From Paenarthrobacter aurescens (GTDB taxonomy: Bacteria > Actinomycetota > Actinomycetes > Actinomycetales > Micrococcaceae), in the NCBI RefSeq assembly GCF_025421775.1, contig NZ_JAOEFX010000001.1, positions 248,001-312,000 on the forward strand: DNA of 64,000 bases, in the 5' to 3' direction. Both the position numbers and the translations under genes were made by a program. Shown here piece by piece: positions 40,779 to 49,546 of this stretch (the stretch's first letter is position 1; every line of letters begins with the position of its first letter). The notes under the pieces were generated by a model, which ran no database searches, was not told where the DNA came from, and saw only the letters and a program-made list of their open reading frames with translations.

Positions 40779-42461
40779 CTAGTAGGCGCCGGACGGCCGG
40801 GTCATGGCCCGGAATGTCCGCCACATGATCATCAAGTCCCCCGCTATTGACCAGTTCTCCACGTAGTAGAGATCCAGCCGGACGGCCTCGTCCCACGGAA
40901 GGTCGGAGCGTCCATTGATCTGCCACAAGCCTGTAATGCCCGGCTTGATCAACAGGCGGCGGTGGGTGTGCCGTTCGTAGCCGCTGACCTCCCGCGACAA
41001 GGGCGGCCTGGGCCCAACCAGGCTCATGTTTCCCATCAGGACGTTCCAGAATTGCGGCAGTTCGTCCAGGGAGTACTTCCGCATCCACTTCCCGCACCGG
41101 GTGATGCGGGGGTCTCCGCGGATCTTGAACAGGACGCCCGATCCCTCGTCCTGGCTGCTGAGGGCTTCCAGGTGCGCTTCGGCATCAACCACCATGGATC
41201 GGAATTTCAGCATCTGGAAGGTTGTTCCCTGTTTTCCGATCCTCTCCTGCTTGAACAGGACAGGCCCGGGGCTGTCAGCACGGACTATCGCAGCCAGGAA
41301 GAGCAGGACCGGCGCCAGGACGAGCAACGCCACCGCAGATACCGCGATGTCCATCAGGCGCTTGAGGGTGTGCTTGCCGCCGGAATAGTGCGGTATATCC
41401 ACGTGCATCAGCGGGAGTCCCTCAACCGGCCGCCAGTGGATTCGGGGACCTGCCACGTTGGTCAGTGTCGCCGCAAGTACCAATTCTGCGGCACTTTCCT
41501 CCAACCTCCATCCAAGCTCCTGGATGAACTGGTTTCCGCCGGGAACCGGACCGGCCACGATCACCGCATTGGCGCCGGTCTGCCGGACAGTGTGGGCAAC
41601 CCCGTAGATCGAGGACAGGACCGGGACCCGCAGGTGGTCCACGGCCAGGACAGTGCCGCGGCGGGCGCCGGGGAGGCAGGCTCCCAGGATGTCGTAGGCG
41701 GCGCCGGACTTTCGGTTGATTTGCTTGATGACGTACCTGACGTCCTGCGGCTCGCCCACCACTATCGCGCGGGAGAGGCAACGGCCCCGTGATTTTTCGT
41801 GGCTCAGCCAGCGCCGGAAGCCCCACCTGCTGCCCGTCAGGGCCACCAGGCCCAGCGGCAAGGAGACCAGGACAAAGGAGCTGACGGCCTCCAGACGGAA
41901 AACCACCGCCACGATCCCGAGGAAGCCGAAAACCCGGAAACTGGCCGAGAGGACGCGCTTGTACTCTTCCGGGCCAACGCCAAGGACTTTAGGATCGCGG
42001 GTCCGGTAAACCTCCAGGGCGGCCAGCCACACGACCCCGAGGATCAATCCCATCATCAGGTGTTTTGACTGTGCGGGGCTGCCGGCAGCAAGTGCCATTT
42101 CATCAAAATTCAGCACAACTCCGGCAAAGACGGCGCTGGCCACCAAGGCCGTGTCGGCCAGTCGTAAGCTATTGGTCAGGAACCGCGTCCACGTCAAACG
42201 GTCCTTGTGCGGTGCCTTGTTCCGCAGACGACGGTGGGTGACTGGCGGCAGCACGAGGTCCAGGGTGACATCCGACCTCAGCGCCGCCAGTCCCGCCTTT
42301 TCTGTCCGCTGTGCAGCAGCGGACTTGCCAATCCAGGGAGACGCAGGCGGATTGACGTCGGCCACAGCAGGTTTTACCGGGAAGGCTGACCCCGCGGAGG
42401 CATGGGCCGCACCTTTGTGTGCCGCTACCTTGCCCAAACGCAAGACTGGAACTCTTACCAT
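40779..42461 (-). CDS. polyprenyl-phosphate sugar-phosphate transferase (initiating enzyme)
   Basis: The 560-residue membrane protein starts the polymer by moving a sugar-phosphate to undecaprenyl phosphate. A variable N-terminus, four membrane segments (about 95-225) and a Rossmann-like loop are followed by the catalytic ExoY/WbaP domain. This is shown by LKRLMDIAVSAVALLVLAP, DSPGPVLFKQERIGKQG, FQMLKFRSMVVDAE, YSLDELPQFWNVLMGNMSLV, GPRPPL and KPGITGLWQINGRSDL. ATG 42461 has AGAAGG 6 bases upstream. It is the first gene of the operon, so a promoter should lie in 42462-42674. Confidence 0.94.
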   Translation of the reverse strand: MVRVPVLRLGKVAAHKGAAHASAGSAFPVKPAVADVNPPASPWIGKSAAAQRTEKAGLAALRSDVTLDLVLPPVTHRRLRNKAPHKDRLTWTRFLTNSLRLADTALVASAVFAGVVLNFDEMALAAGSPAQSKHLMMGLILGVVWLAALEVYRTRDPKVLGVGPEEYKRVLSASFRVFGFLGIVAVVFRLEAVSSFVLVSLPLGLVALTGSRWGFRRWLSHEKSRGRCLSRAIVVGEPQDVRYVIKQINRKSGAAYDILGACLPGARRGTVLAVDHLRVPVLSSIYGVAHTVRQTGANAVIVAGPVPGGNQFIQELGWRLEESAAELVLAATLTNVAGPRIHWRPVEGLPLMHVDIPHYSGGKHTLKRLMDIAVSAVALLVLAPVLLFLAAIVRADSPGPVLFKQERIGKQGTTFQMLKFRSMVVDAEAHLEALSSQDEGSGVLFKIRGDPRITRCGKWMRKYSLDELPQFWNVLMGNMSLVGPRPPLSREVSGYERHTHRRLLIKPGITGLWQINGRSDLPWDEAVRLDLYYVENWSIAGDLMIMWRTFRAMTRPSGAY

Positions 42462-42491
42462 GTCAGCCTTCTTTTCAGACCTGCTGTTGCC

Positions 42492-42587
42492 TACCTATCA
42501 GTGAAGCGGCGGCCATCCGGAGGCGCACCAGTAGTCGATACTCAACTTTGCGCAGGATTACCTATGACACCTACGTGCAAGTACCTA
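42492..42587. promoter_or_regulatory. repeated TACCTA motifs ahead of the polysaccharide operon
   Basis: TACCTA occurs at 42492-42497, 42559-42564 and 42582-42587, and CACCTA at 42568-42573, all in the same orientation within the leader upstream of the minus-strand operon. They may be binding sites for a regulator. No clear -35/-10 pair could be fixed by eye in this stretch. Confidence 0.3.
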
Positions 42588-42674
42588 GCTGGCGCCGACG
42601 GGACTACGTGGTTAAGAAGCGAAAATCCTTGCTTTCCCGGGCTTGAAGAGCATCAAAACGACTGAAAGCGGCAC

Positions 42675-42705
42675 AAAAAAACCGGCCACCCGAAGGCGAC
42701 CGGTT
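42675..42705 (-). terminator. terminator of the small acidic protein gene
   Basis: On the minus strand an 11-bp stem (AACCGGTCGCC, two G-T wobbles) closes a TTCG tetraloop and is followed by six T residues (42680-42675). This is a textbook factor-independent terminator just after the stop at 42717. Confidence 0.9.
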
Positions 42706-42716
42706 CACTGGGCGTT

Positions 42717-42974
42717 TTAGTCTTCTACTATTTCGAGGTCTTCTTCGAGGACCTCGTCGTCTTCCTCATCCTCGTCATCGAAGACTTGAAGCGGAGTAAC
42801 TTCGGAGTACGCCTCGTACAGCGCGTCTTCGTAGACTTCGAAAGCATCGGCGACGGCAAAGAACGCAGCTTCAACGTTCGGGTCTCCCTCGCCCCTGCGG
42901 GCGGAGGCGGCGGCCAAGTGCTCTTCCAAGGCGGCGGTCAATGATTGAAGCGCGACACGCGGATCGATGCTCAT
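42717..42974 (-). CDS. small acidic protein, conserved, function unknown
   Basis: The 85-residue product has a helical first half (DPRVALQSLTAALEEHLAAA, FFAVADAFEVYEDALYEAYS) and a strongly acidic C-terminal tail made almost only of Asp, Glu and Val. I recall similar proteins in Arthrobacter-type genomes, but they have no proven role. The ATG at 42974 is 39 bases from the start of the divergent DUF5703-like gene. A clear terminator follows the gene. Confidence 0.8.
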   Translation of the reverse strand: MSIDPRVALQSLTAALEEHLAAASARRGEGDPNVEAAFFAVADAFEVYEDALYEAYSEVTPLQVFDDEDEEDDEVLEEDLEIVED

Positions 42975-43013
42975 GACTTCACGTTAGCCGGAAAAAGACG
43001 AAAATGGAGAGGG

Positions 43014-43247
43014 ATGAGAGAACAATTTCCGGGCAGCTCCGTGGAGCGCCAAAGAGACTACGCACGTCAGTACGAATACCTCGTGCTGACGGTGGGACCT
43101 GACGATTCGCTGCCTGAAGCGCGGCGCCGGCTCGCCGAACATTCCGAGTACGGCAAATGGGAACTCGAACGCAGCGTGCTTTACCTGGGAGGCGGGCGTC
43201 GCTTTTGGCTCCGCCGTAAAGTCTATTCCGTGCAGCGGACCGTCTAG
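43014..43247 (+). CDS. DUF5703-like small protein
   Basis: The 77-residue protein starts at ATG 43014, directly after a GGAGAGGG ribosome site. The frame extends upstream to 42945, but those codons overlap the divergent gene. The motif series RDYARQYEYLVLTVGPDDSL, ARRRLAEHSEYGKWELERS and LRRKVYSVQRTV is conserved among actinobacteria in my memory (DUF5703). The alternating strand pattern suggests a small alpha-beta fold. No function is known. Confidence 0.8.
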   Translation: MREQFPGSSVERQRDYARQYEYLVLTVGPDDSLPEARRRLAEHSEYGKWELERSVLYLGGGRRFWLRRKVYSVQRTV

Positions 43248-43260
43248 CCTCCTGCCGGCG

Positions 43261-44421
43261 TTACCCTTCCAAAGGCCCCAGCCACGCGTTGGCCACCGTG
43301 TTGTGCGCGGACTCGTCGTTTGATGGATGGAAAATGCCCGCGAGGACATCCCTGTACAGCCGCTCCATCTCGGAACCGCGGAAGTAGCTGGAACCACCTG
43401 TGACGCGGATGGCCAGATCCACCACGTGGCGCGCGTTTTCGGTGGCCCGGGACTTGAGGCCCACCAGTTTGGGGAACCACTGTGCTCCATGGTCCACCAG
43501 GTTGTCCACGTCCCGGGCAATGGTAGATATCTGCGGGGAGATCCCATCCATCGCCAAGGCTGCGTCGGCAACCTTCCACCGGATATCCGGATCCTGCGCA
43601 AAACTGCGCCCACCGTGTTTCGCCGATACTCGGCGCTTCACGTTCTGCACACCGAGGGTGAAGGCACGCTCCGCCACGCCCGTATACACGGCTGCGAGAA
43701 GAGTTTCGAAGCACGCGAAGATAGCAAAAACCAGCAGGTCCTTGTTGGGCCCTACCGGTAGCTTCCGGAAGATGCGCTCCGGCGGGATGACAGCACCGTG
43801 CAGCAGTGTGGTGTTGGAAGCGCTGGCCCGCATTCCCAAGGTGTCCCAGTCGCTTAAGGTCTCATGGCCGGGTTCATCGCGGCGGAGGAACCCAAAGACC
43901 AGCTCCCCTTCGCCGTCCCGTGCGTCTGCATCCTTGCCGAAGGTCCCCAGACGGGTCCATCCACGCGAAAGGCTGGTGAAGATCTTACGGCCAGTGAAAC
44001 GGTAACTGCCGTCTGGCAAGTGCTCAGCGACGGTGCCTGAGTCGAACAGCATGGAATCATTGCCCGCTTCGGATATTCCGAAAGCGAATACTTCGCCCTG
44101 CCCGGCTTCCTTCAACACGAAGTCCAGGGAGTCATCCCCGCGCGCAGCCATGACCCGTGCCACTCCGGTCCAGACCAAATGCATATTGACGGCCAACGCT
44201 GTGGCGGGGGCGGCCGTTGCCAGTCGCTGCTGCAAGGCAGCTACCGCTTCGAGTCCGAGGCCAGGACCGCCGTCGGCCTCCGGAACAAAGAGCTTCAGGT
44301 ACCCGGCATCGGCCAACTCCGCCAGGTCCTCATGGAAGAACTGGTTGTGCTGGTCATAGCCGGCAGCACGGCCGCGCAGCCGTTCAAGCAGTGCGTCCGG
44401 AAGGATGTCTTCGGCAATCAT
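43261..44421 (-). CDS. acyl-CoA dehydrogenase family protein
   Basis: This is a flavoprotein of 386 residues with the acyl-CoA dehydrogenase fold. It has a helical N-domain (FFHEDLAELADAGYLKLFVP), a beta-domain (VFAFGISEAGNDSMLFDS, SLSRGWTRLGTFG) and a helical C-domain (VDLAIRVTGGSSYFRGSEME). The substrate-base glutamate of classical enzymes is not obvious, so it may act on non-CoA substrates, like the DszC/monooxygenase-type relatives. AGAGGGAAC precedes ATG 44421. It is convergent with the DUF5703-like gene. Confidence 0.88.
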   Translation of the reverse strand: MIAEDILPDALLERLRGRAAGYDQHNQFFHEDLAELADAGYLKLFVPEADGGPGLGLEAVAALQQRLATAAPATALAVNMHLVWTGVARVMAARGDDSLDFVLKEAGQGEVFAFGISEAGNDSMLFDSGTVAEHLPDGSYRFTGRKIFTSLSRGWTRLGTFGKDADARDGEGELVFGFLRRDEPGHETLSDWDTLGMRASASNTTLLHGAVIPPERIFRKLPVGPNKDLLVFAIFACFETLLAAVYTGVAERAFTLGVQNVKRRVSAKHGGRSFAQDPDIRWKVADAALAMDGISPQISTIARDVDNLVDHGAQWFPKLVGLKSRATENARHVVDLAIRVTGGSSYFRGSEMERLYRDVLAGIFHPSNDESAHNTVANAWLGPLEG

Positions 44422-44447
44422 GGCGGGTTCCCTCTGGTGAACGGTGT

Positions 44448-45752
44448 TTAGTAGTTGGTCAGCAGCGTATTCAGGACGCGGGAGCCGAATTGAAGGGATT
44501 CAGCTGGAACGCGCTCGTCCACACCGTGGAACATGCCGGTGAAATCGAGCTCGTCGGGCAACATCAACGGAGCAAATCCGTAGCCGGTGATGCCGATCTT
44601 GCTCAGGGACTTGTTGTCCGTGCCGCCGGAGAGCGTGTAGGGAAGTACCTTGGCGCCGGGATCCTCCGAATGCAGGGCGTCGATCATGGAATCGACCAGA
44701 TTCCCGGCGAAGGGTACCTCCAGGGATACGTCCTTGTTGACGTAGCTGATCTCAATGCCGTCTCCGGCCAGCTCCTTGATGGTCTCGAACACCAGTTCCT
44801 GCTGGCCGGGCAGTGTGCGGCAGTCCACGAAGGCCTCGGCGGATTCCGGGATGACGTTGTGCTTGTAGCCGGAGCGCAGCAGCGTTGGGTTTGACGTGTT
44901 CTGCAGCGTCGCGCCCACAAATCGGGCTACGGTGCCCAGCTCCTTAAGGAGGATGTCCGGGTTGTCGGCATCAAACTCGACGCCGGTCAGCTCGGTCACG
45001 CCGTCCAGGAACTGGCGCGTGGTGGGCGTCAACTCCACCGGCCACTTGTACTCGCCGATCCTGGTCACTGCAGCCGCAAGCCTGGTAACCGCATTGTCCG
45101 TGTTGATCTGGGAACCGTGGCCTGCACGCCCGTGCGCCAGCAACCGCAGCCAGGAGAGACCCTTTTCGGCAGTTTGGAGCAAGTATGTCCGCTGACCGCC
45201 GATGGTGGCGGAGAAGCCACCCACCTCGGAGATTGCCTCAGTGGCGCCGTCGAAGAGCTCCCGCCTGTGTTCAATGGCATAGCGGGCGCCGTACGTGCCG
45301 CCAGCCTCTTCATCGGCGAAAAAGGCAAAAATGATGTCGCGTTTGGGTTTGCGGCCCGTCCTGGCAAAGTCGCGCATGACCGACAGGATCATGGCGTCCA
45401 TGTCCTTCATGTCCACGGCGCCACGGCCCCAGACCAGGCCATCCTTGAGTTCACCGCTGAACGGGTCAACACTCCACTGGTCCTTGAGCGCCGGGACAAC
45501 GTCCAAATGCCCGTGCACCACCAGCGCGTCAGCTGAGGGGTCTTCGCCAGTGAGACGCGTTACGACGTTGGCACGGCCTGGAGCAGATTCGAAGATTTCG
45601 GCCTCGAGTCCAACTTCGGTGATCAGCCCGGCCACGTACTCGGCTGCCGCTCGCTCTCCAGGACCTGTGTCGTCGCCGAAGTTGGAGGTGTCGATGCGGA
45701 TAAGCTCCTGGCAGATCCGGACAACTTCGTCTTCGGGGCGGATGACAGACAT
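44448..45752 (-). CDS. M20-family metallopeptidase/deacylase
   Basis: This is a zinc-dependent amidohydrolase of 434 residues. The metal ligands are seen in ADALVVHGHLDVVPAL, WGRGAVDMKDMDAMILSVM and FFADEEAGGTYGARYAIEH (catalytic Glu-Glu), with the last ligand near the end in LSGGTDNKSLSKIGITGYGF. The middle dimerisation lid contains RAGHGSQINTDNAVTRLAAA. It belongs to the ArgE/DapE/ACY1 group. The exact substrate is unclear. AAGGAG stands before ATG 45752. The acyl-CoA dehydrogenase gene follows after 26 bases. Confidence 0.93.
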   Translation of the reverse strand: MSVIRPEDEVVRICQELIRIDTSNFGDDTGPGERAAAEYVAGLITEVGLEAEIFESAPGRANVVTRLTGEDPSADALVVHGHLDVVPALKDQWSVDPFSGELKDGLVWGRGAVDMKDMDAMILSVMRDFARTGRKPKRDIIFAFFADEEAGGTYGARYAIEHRRELFDGATEAISEVGGFSATIGGQRTYLLQTAEKGLSWLRLLAHGRAGHGSQINTDNAVTRLAAAVTRIGEYKWPVELTPTTRQFLDGVTELTGVEFDADNPDILLKELGTVARFVGATLQNTSNPTLLRSGYKHNVIPESAEAFVDCRTLPGQQELVFETIKELAGDGIEISYVNKDVSLEVPFAGNLVDSMIDALHSEDPGAKVLPYTLSGGTDNKSLSKIGITGYGFAPLMLPDELDFTGMFHGVDERVPAESLQFGSRVLNTLLTNY

Positions 45753-45923
45753 GGAAATTCTCCTTGCGTGGCTGGGCTGCAGGTTCCGGCGACGTGTACT
45801 GCGGCTTCCGCAGCGTGACAGTCCCGTGTCCCATCAGCCTACTCACCAGCGGCGTCCGGAGTCAGGTATTCGTCCTGCTGTGAGTCCTTTGGCGACCCTT
45901 GGCATGTCCTGACCAGCGCCGAT

Positions 45924-45952
45924 TTTTCAGCGCCCCGAAACCGTGTTAGAGT
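45924..45952 (+). promoter_or_regulatory. likely promoter of tRNA-Leu
   Basis: TTTTCA (45924-45929) and TAGAGT (45947-45952) are separated by 17 bases, a good sigma-70-type spacing, 68 bases ahead of the tRNA. The rest of the 45753-46019 gap shows no gene. Confidence 0.5.
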
Positions 45953-46019
45953 TTTTCTCGCTGCTTCGGAGGAAAGTGAAGCGCCGGAAGGTGCAGAACA
46001 GCTCTACCGAACACCACCT

Positions 46020-46105
46020 GCGCGGGTGGCGGAATGGCAGACGCGCTAGCTTGAGGTGCTAGTCCTCGAAAGGGGGTGGGGGTTCAAGTCCCCCTCCGCG
46101 CACCA
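46020..46105 (+). tRNA. tRNA-Leu (anticodon GAG), CCA encoded
   Basis: The cloverleaf can be folded by hand. The acceptor stem GCGCGGG pairs with TCCGCGC, followed by discriminator A and an encoded CCA (46103-46105). The anticodon stem CTAGC/GCTAG closes a seven-base loop TTGAGGT with anticodon GAG. There is a long variable arm (type II tRNA, as expected for leucine) and a T-arm GGGGG-TTCAAGT-CCCCC. It reads CUC/CUU codons. Confidence 0.97.
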
Positions 46106-46108
46106 ACA

Positions 46109-46148
46109 CAAGGCCTGGAATCCACGGATTCCGGGCCTTGTTTGTTTT
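46109..46148 (+). terminator. terminator of tRNA-Leu
   Basis: A stem of about 15 bp (left arm from 46109, right arm ending 46140, one T-G wobble) is followed by TTTGTTTT. It directly follows the tRNA and ends its transcript. Confidence 0.9.
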
Positions 46149-46222
46149 GCCGCGAAATCCTTGGGCGAAATAGAATGCGAGCTTGATCACAATTGTTTCG
46201 CCCCTCCTCATTTAAGGAAAAA

Positions 46223-47215
46223 GTGGACAGCTCCGAAGACATCCTTGGCCCTGAATTTGCGGCCCGGACCCTGACTCTCCAGCCCGATGCCGAGGGGGAC
46301 GTGGCAGCTACCCTGGTCTCCAGGAAGACACCGAAGGCCAACGGACGGGCAGTGCTCTACGTCCACGGTTTTGTGGACTACTTCTTCCAGACGCACCTGG
46401 CTGACGAGTGGATCAACGCCGGATACGACTTCTACGCGCTGGATCTCCGGAAGTACGGCCGGTCCCTGCTCCCCCACCAGACCCCCAACTATATTGAGTC
46501 CCTCCAGAGCTATGACGAAGAGTTGGACCAAGCCGCCCGCATCATCAGGGAAGAGGATGGGCACGATGTCCTCGTTGTCCTGGGCCATTCCACCGGTGGT
46601 TTGGTGACCAGCCTGTGGGCGCACCGGCGGCGGTTCGATGGCATCGTGGACGCCTTGGTCCTGAACAGCCCTTGGTTTGACCTCAACAAGCCTTTCCTCC
46701 AGCGCACGGTGGGGACCGTCGTCGTCGAACGTCTTGCCAATTACCAGCCACGGCGGCAGGTGGGCGTCCTGGGTGAGCACTACGGGCGGAGCCTGCACGC
46801 CACAACCGGTGGAGCATGGGACTTCGACCTCAGCTGGAAGCCGCTGGAAGGGTTCCCTGTCCGTGCGGGATGGTTGCGTGCTATCCGGCGCGGGCACGCT
46901 GAACTCGCGAAAGGCCTCGATATCCGCTGCCCGGTGTTGGTATGCGCATCCACTGCCAGTGCGGCGGAAACAGCCCCGCTGGAGACCATCAATTCGTCGG
47001 ACATCGTCCTGAATGTCCGGCACATAGCGGACCGCAGCACGCGGCTGGGCCGCCTCGTCACCTTGGCGAGGATCGACGGCGGCATCCACGACCTGGCGTT
47101 GTCTGCCGAACCTGCGCGGAGCCGCTTCTTTGAGGAGGTTTTCCGCTGGGCCGGTGCCTACGTGCCGGAAAGCGTGGCCCCTCACCACGGACAGAGGCTA
47201 ACGGCCACGGAATAA
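46223..47215 (+). CDS. alpha/beta hydrolase (monoglyceride-lipase-like)
   Basis: The serine hydrolase has about 330 residues from GTG 46223, with AAGGA four bases upstream. The frame reaches TTG 46193, but the extra ten codons have no ribosome site. Seen: AVLYVHGFVDYFFQTHLADE (oxyanion HG), DLRKYGRSL, the nucleophile elbow VLGHSTGGLVTSLWAHR (GHSTG), VLVCASTASAAET near the acid, and RIDGGIHDLALS with the catalytic His. The substrate is unknown, but a lipid or ester is likely. Confidence 0.9.
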   Translation: MDSSEDILGPEFAARTLTLQPDAEGDVAATLVSRKTPKANGRAVLYVHGFVDYFFQTHLADEWINAGYDFYALDLRKYGRSLLPHQTPNYIESLQSYDEELDQAARIIREEDGHDVLVVLGHSTGGLVTSLWAHRRRFDGIVDALVLNSPWFDLNKPFLQRTVGTVVVERLANYQPRRQVGVLGEHYGRSLHATTGGAWDFDLSWKPLEGFPVRAGWLRAIRRGHAELAKGLDIRCPVLVCASTASAAETAPLETINSSDIVLNVRHIADRSTRLGRLVTLARIDGGIHDLALSAEPARSRFFEEVFRWAGAYVPESVAPHHGQRLTATE

Positions 47216-47221
47216 TGACGA

Positions 47222-47247
47222 CGGCGGCCACCTTGTGGTGGCCGCCG
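47222..47247. terminator. bidirectional hairpin between hydrolase and MaoC genes
   Basis: A perfect 11-bp stem (CGGCGGCCACC) with loop TTGT lies between two convergent genes. T-runs are weak on both sides, so termination efficiency is uncertain. Confidence 0.65.
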
Positions 47248-47273
47248 CGTATCTGTCCTGCGCCAACCCGCCC

Positions 47274-48200
47274 TCAGGCTCCGGCTGTCACGCTCCCCGT
47301 GAAATGGCGCCGACCGCTGCGTGGATTCCAGGCAACGTAGTCCGAGCGTTCCCAGCTCCCTGAATCTGACTGAATCGTGGTGATGTCCAAGGCAACCCGC
47401 GCCGGAAGGAACACTGGAGCTTCAAAGGTGACGTCCCACGCAAACGAATCCGCTTTGGCCGCGCCCACATCGGAAAGTGCGCGGGAGGCCAAGTACATTC
47501 CGTGGGCTATGGACCCACGCAATCCCAGTGCCTTAGCGGAAAGAACGCTGAGGTGGATCGGATTGAAGTCACCGGAAACCGTCGCGTAGCTCCGTCCGGT
47601 GTCGAGGCCGAGTTGCCACAGGGCAGTAGGATCCGGGGGCGAGAAGTCTGCGGGTCCGGTAGCACCGTTAGTGCTGCCGGGCTTGTCGATGCCGGGTATG
47701 AACACGCCCTTGGCCAGATATGTGGAGACTCCGCGCCACAATAGTTCGCCGGCGGAACTTGACCGGACTTCAGCCACCATGTCCAGTTGGGTTCCGGCTT
47801 TGTGGCCGGCCATGTTTTCCGCCCAGGACCTGATGTCCAAGGCCTCTGGGAACGCGATGGGCACACGTTGCTGCACATGGTTCTTCAGGTGGATCATTCC
47901 CAGGAGCGGCAACGGAAAGTCATCTCTGTTCATCACGCTCATGGACACGGGAAAAGCCAGTGCGTGGACGTATCCAGCAGGAAGGATGTCGCTGGCCGTC
48001 TCCCCCACCAAGTGCTGGTAGGCGGTCAAATTGTCGACGTCGGCCCGAACGTTTCGGACTTCGTGGCTGGCGGCCGGAAGTTTCTTCTTCCCGGTTGATG
48101 CTCCCAGCACCCGCCGCCGGGCTGCTGCGGTTGCCGCGTTGACGTACAACTTGGACAGCGACGGCATCTCTCCAAGGACCACCGGCTGGGGATTGATCAT
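47274..48200 (-). CDS. MaoC-like enoyl-thioester hydratase (HtdX-like)
   Basis: The 308-residue protein has a double hot-dog layout. The C-terminal half carries the hydratase motif GDFNPIHLSVLSAKALGLRG, with Asp and His in the usual places, followed by SIAHGMYLASRALSDVG. The N-terminal half is the non-catalytic hot-dog (LPAGYVHALAFPVSMSVM). It hydrates 2-enoyl thioesters. ATGA overlap with the reductase gene shows coupling. A MaoC hydratase next to a large FabG and a thiolase matches the mycobacterial htdX-fabG4-fadA2 cluster. Confidence 0.9.
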   Translation of the reverse strand: MINPQPVVLGEMPSLSKLYVNAATAAARRRVLGASTGKKKLPAASHEVRNVRADVDNLTAYQHLVGETASDILPAGYVHALAFPVSMSVMNRDDFPLPLLGMIHLKNHVQQRVPIAFPEALDIRSWAENMAGHKAGTQLDMVAEVRSSSAGELLWRGVSTYLAKGVFIPGIDKPGSTNGATGPADFSPPDPTALWQLGLDTGRSYATVSGDFNPIHLSVLSAKALGLRGSIAHGMYLASRALSDVGAAKADSFAWDVTFEAPVFLPARVALDITTIQSDSGSWERSDYVAWNPRSGRRHFTGSVTAGA

Positions 48201-49537
48201 GCTCCCACCAATTGTTGTCCACAGACGCGCAGCACTTCACCGGAGATACCCCCGGCAGCATCACTCGCCAGGAAGGAAATGGCTTCGGCGACATCTTGTG
48301 GCTGGCCGCCTTGCTTGAGCGAATTGAGCCTGCGGGCGGCCTCGCGGATGGCAAAGGGCATCTTCGCCGTCATCTCGGTTTCAATGAAGCCAGGTGCAAC
48401 AGCGTTGATGGTACCGCCGAAGGGCTCCATCAAGGCAGCTGTGGACCTCACCATGCCAATCACTCCGCCTTTGGATGCTCCGTAGTTGGTCTGGCCCCTG
48501 TTGCCGGCGATACCGCTGGTGGAAGCGACTGACACAATGCGGGGTGCATCCTTGAAGTGTTTCGACGCCAACAAGGCCTCGTTGATGCTCAATTGCGCTG
48601 CGATGTTGACCGCGATGACGGACTGCCAGCGGCCCTCATCCATGTTGGCCAGTAGCCTGTCCCGCGTGATCCCGGCGTTGTGGACCACGATGTCGAGCCG
48701 GCCGTGGCGTTCCACGGCGTGGTCAATGATGCGGTGGCCGGCATCGTCGCGGCTGATATCGAGCTGGAGTGCCGTTCCCCGTACCTCGTTGGCAACGGCT
48801 GCCAAGTGGTCCCCTGCCGCAGGGATGTCCACAGCGACTATTGTGGCGCCATCGCGGTGCAGCGTCCGGGCGATGGCGGCTCCGATTCCACGGGCTGCCC
48901 CTGTCACCACTGCGACTTTCCCGGCCAGGGGCTTCTCCGAGTCCGTTGGCACCATGCCGGACGTGGACCTGACAGTCAGGAACTGTCCGTCCACGTAGGC
49001 GGAGCGTCCGGAGAGGAAGAACCTCAGGGCACCCAAGGAGGAGGGACTGGTAGTTGCGAGGTCGTCGTCGAGGAGTATGCCGTTGGCTGTCGCCCCGGCG
49101 CGAAGTTCCTTGGCCAAGGACCGCAGCAGGCCATCAATGCCCTGCCGGGCAGCGGCTGAGGCGGGGGTCCGGGCAGAGCCCGACGTCCGGGAGATGGTGA
49201 CCACCCGGGCGTTTGCCGCAAGGTCCCGGAGCGAGGTGCCTGCCGTCAGGACGGGTTTGGCCAGATCACGGGGATGCTGGACGGCATCCAGCACCAAAAT
49301 GATGGCGCCCAGTTTCTCCTTGGGCAGAGCGTTGCGCCGGACGTCCAGCCCCCAGCCGAGAAGTGCAGTGGCGACGTCATCTGCACCTGCGCTGTCGCCG
49401 TTGACCAGGACAGGACCGGTGACCAACGGGGCGCCGGGTTGGTAGCGTCGAAGTGCCACGGGTTGCGGCAAGCCGAGTCTTTTGGCCACGTCCTTGCCCA
49501 GTCCATGGCTTACGAGCTGTGTGTATTTGTCCGTCAT
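48197..49537 (-). CDS. high-molecular-weight 3-oxoacyl reductase (FabG4-like SDR)
   Basis: The 446-residue protein is about twice the size of ordinary FabG. Residues about 1-205 form a degenerate flavodoxin-like Rossmann domain without a glycine loop. Residues about 210-446 are a full SDR: LAGKVAVVTGAARGIGAAIA, IVVHNAGITRDRLLANM and SVASTSGIAGNRGQTNYGAS with YGASK (YxxxK). This is the FabG4 type of mycobacteria, which prefers NADH and long 3-oxoacyl-CoA. It lies 9 bases after the thiolase gene. Confidence 0.93.
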   Translation of the reverse strand: MTDKYTQLVSHGLGKDVAKRLGLPQPVALRRYQPGAPLVTGPVLVNGDSAGADDVATALLGWGLDVRRNALPKEKLGAIILVLDAVQHPRDLAKPVLTAGTSLRDLAANARVVTISRTSGSARTPASAAARQGIDGLLRSLAKELRAGATANGILLDDDLATTSPSSLGALRFFLSGRSAYVDGQFLTVRSTSGMVPTDSEKPLAGKVAVVTGAARGIGAAIARTLHRDGATIVAVDIPAAGDHLAAVANEVRGTALQLDISRDDAGHRIIDHAVERHGRLDIVVHNAGITRDRLLANMDEGRWQSVIAVNIAAQLSINEALLASKHFKDAPRIVSVASTSGIAGNRGQTNYGASKGGVIGMVRSTAALMEPFGGTINAVAPGFIETEMTAKMPFAIREAARRLNSLKQGGQPQDVAEAISFLASDAAGGISGEVLRVCGQQLVGA

Positions 49538-49546
49538 GGAATCCCC

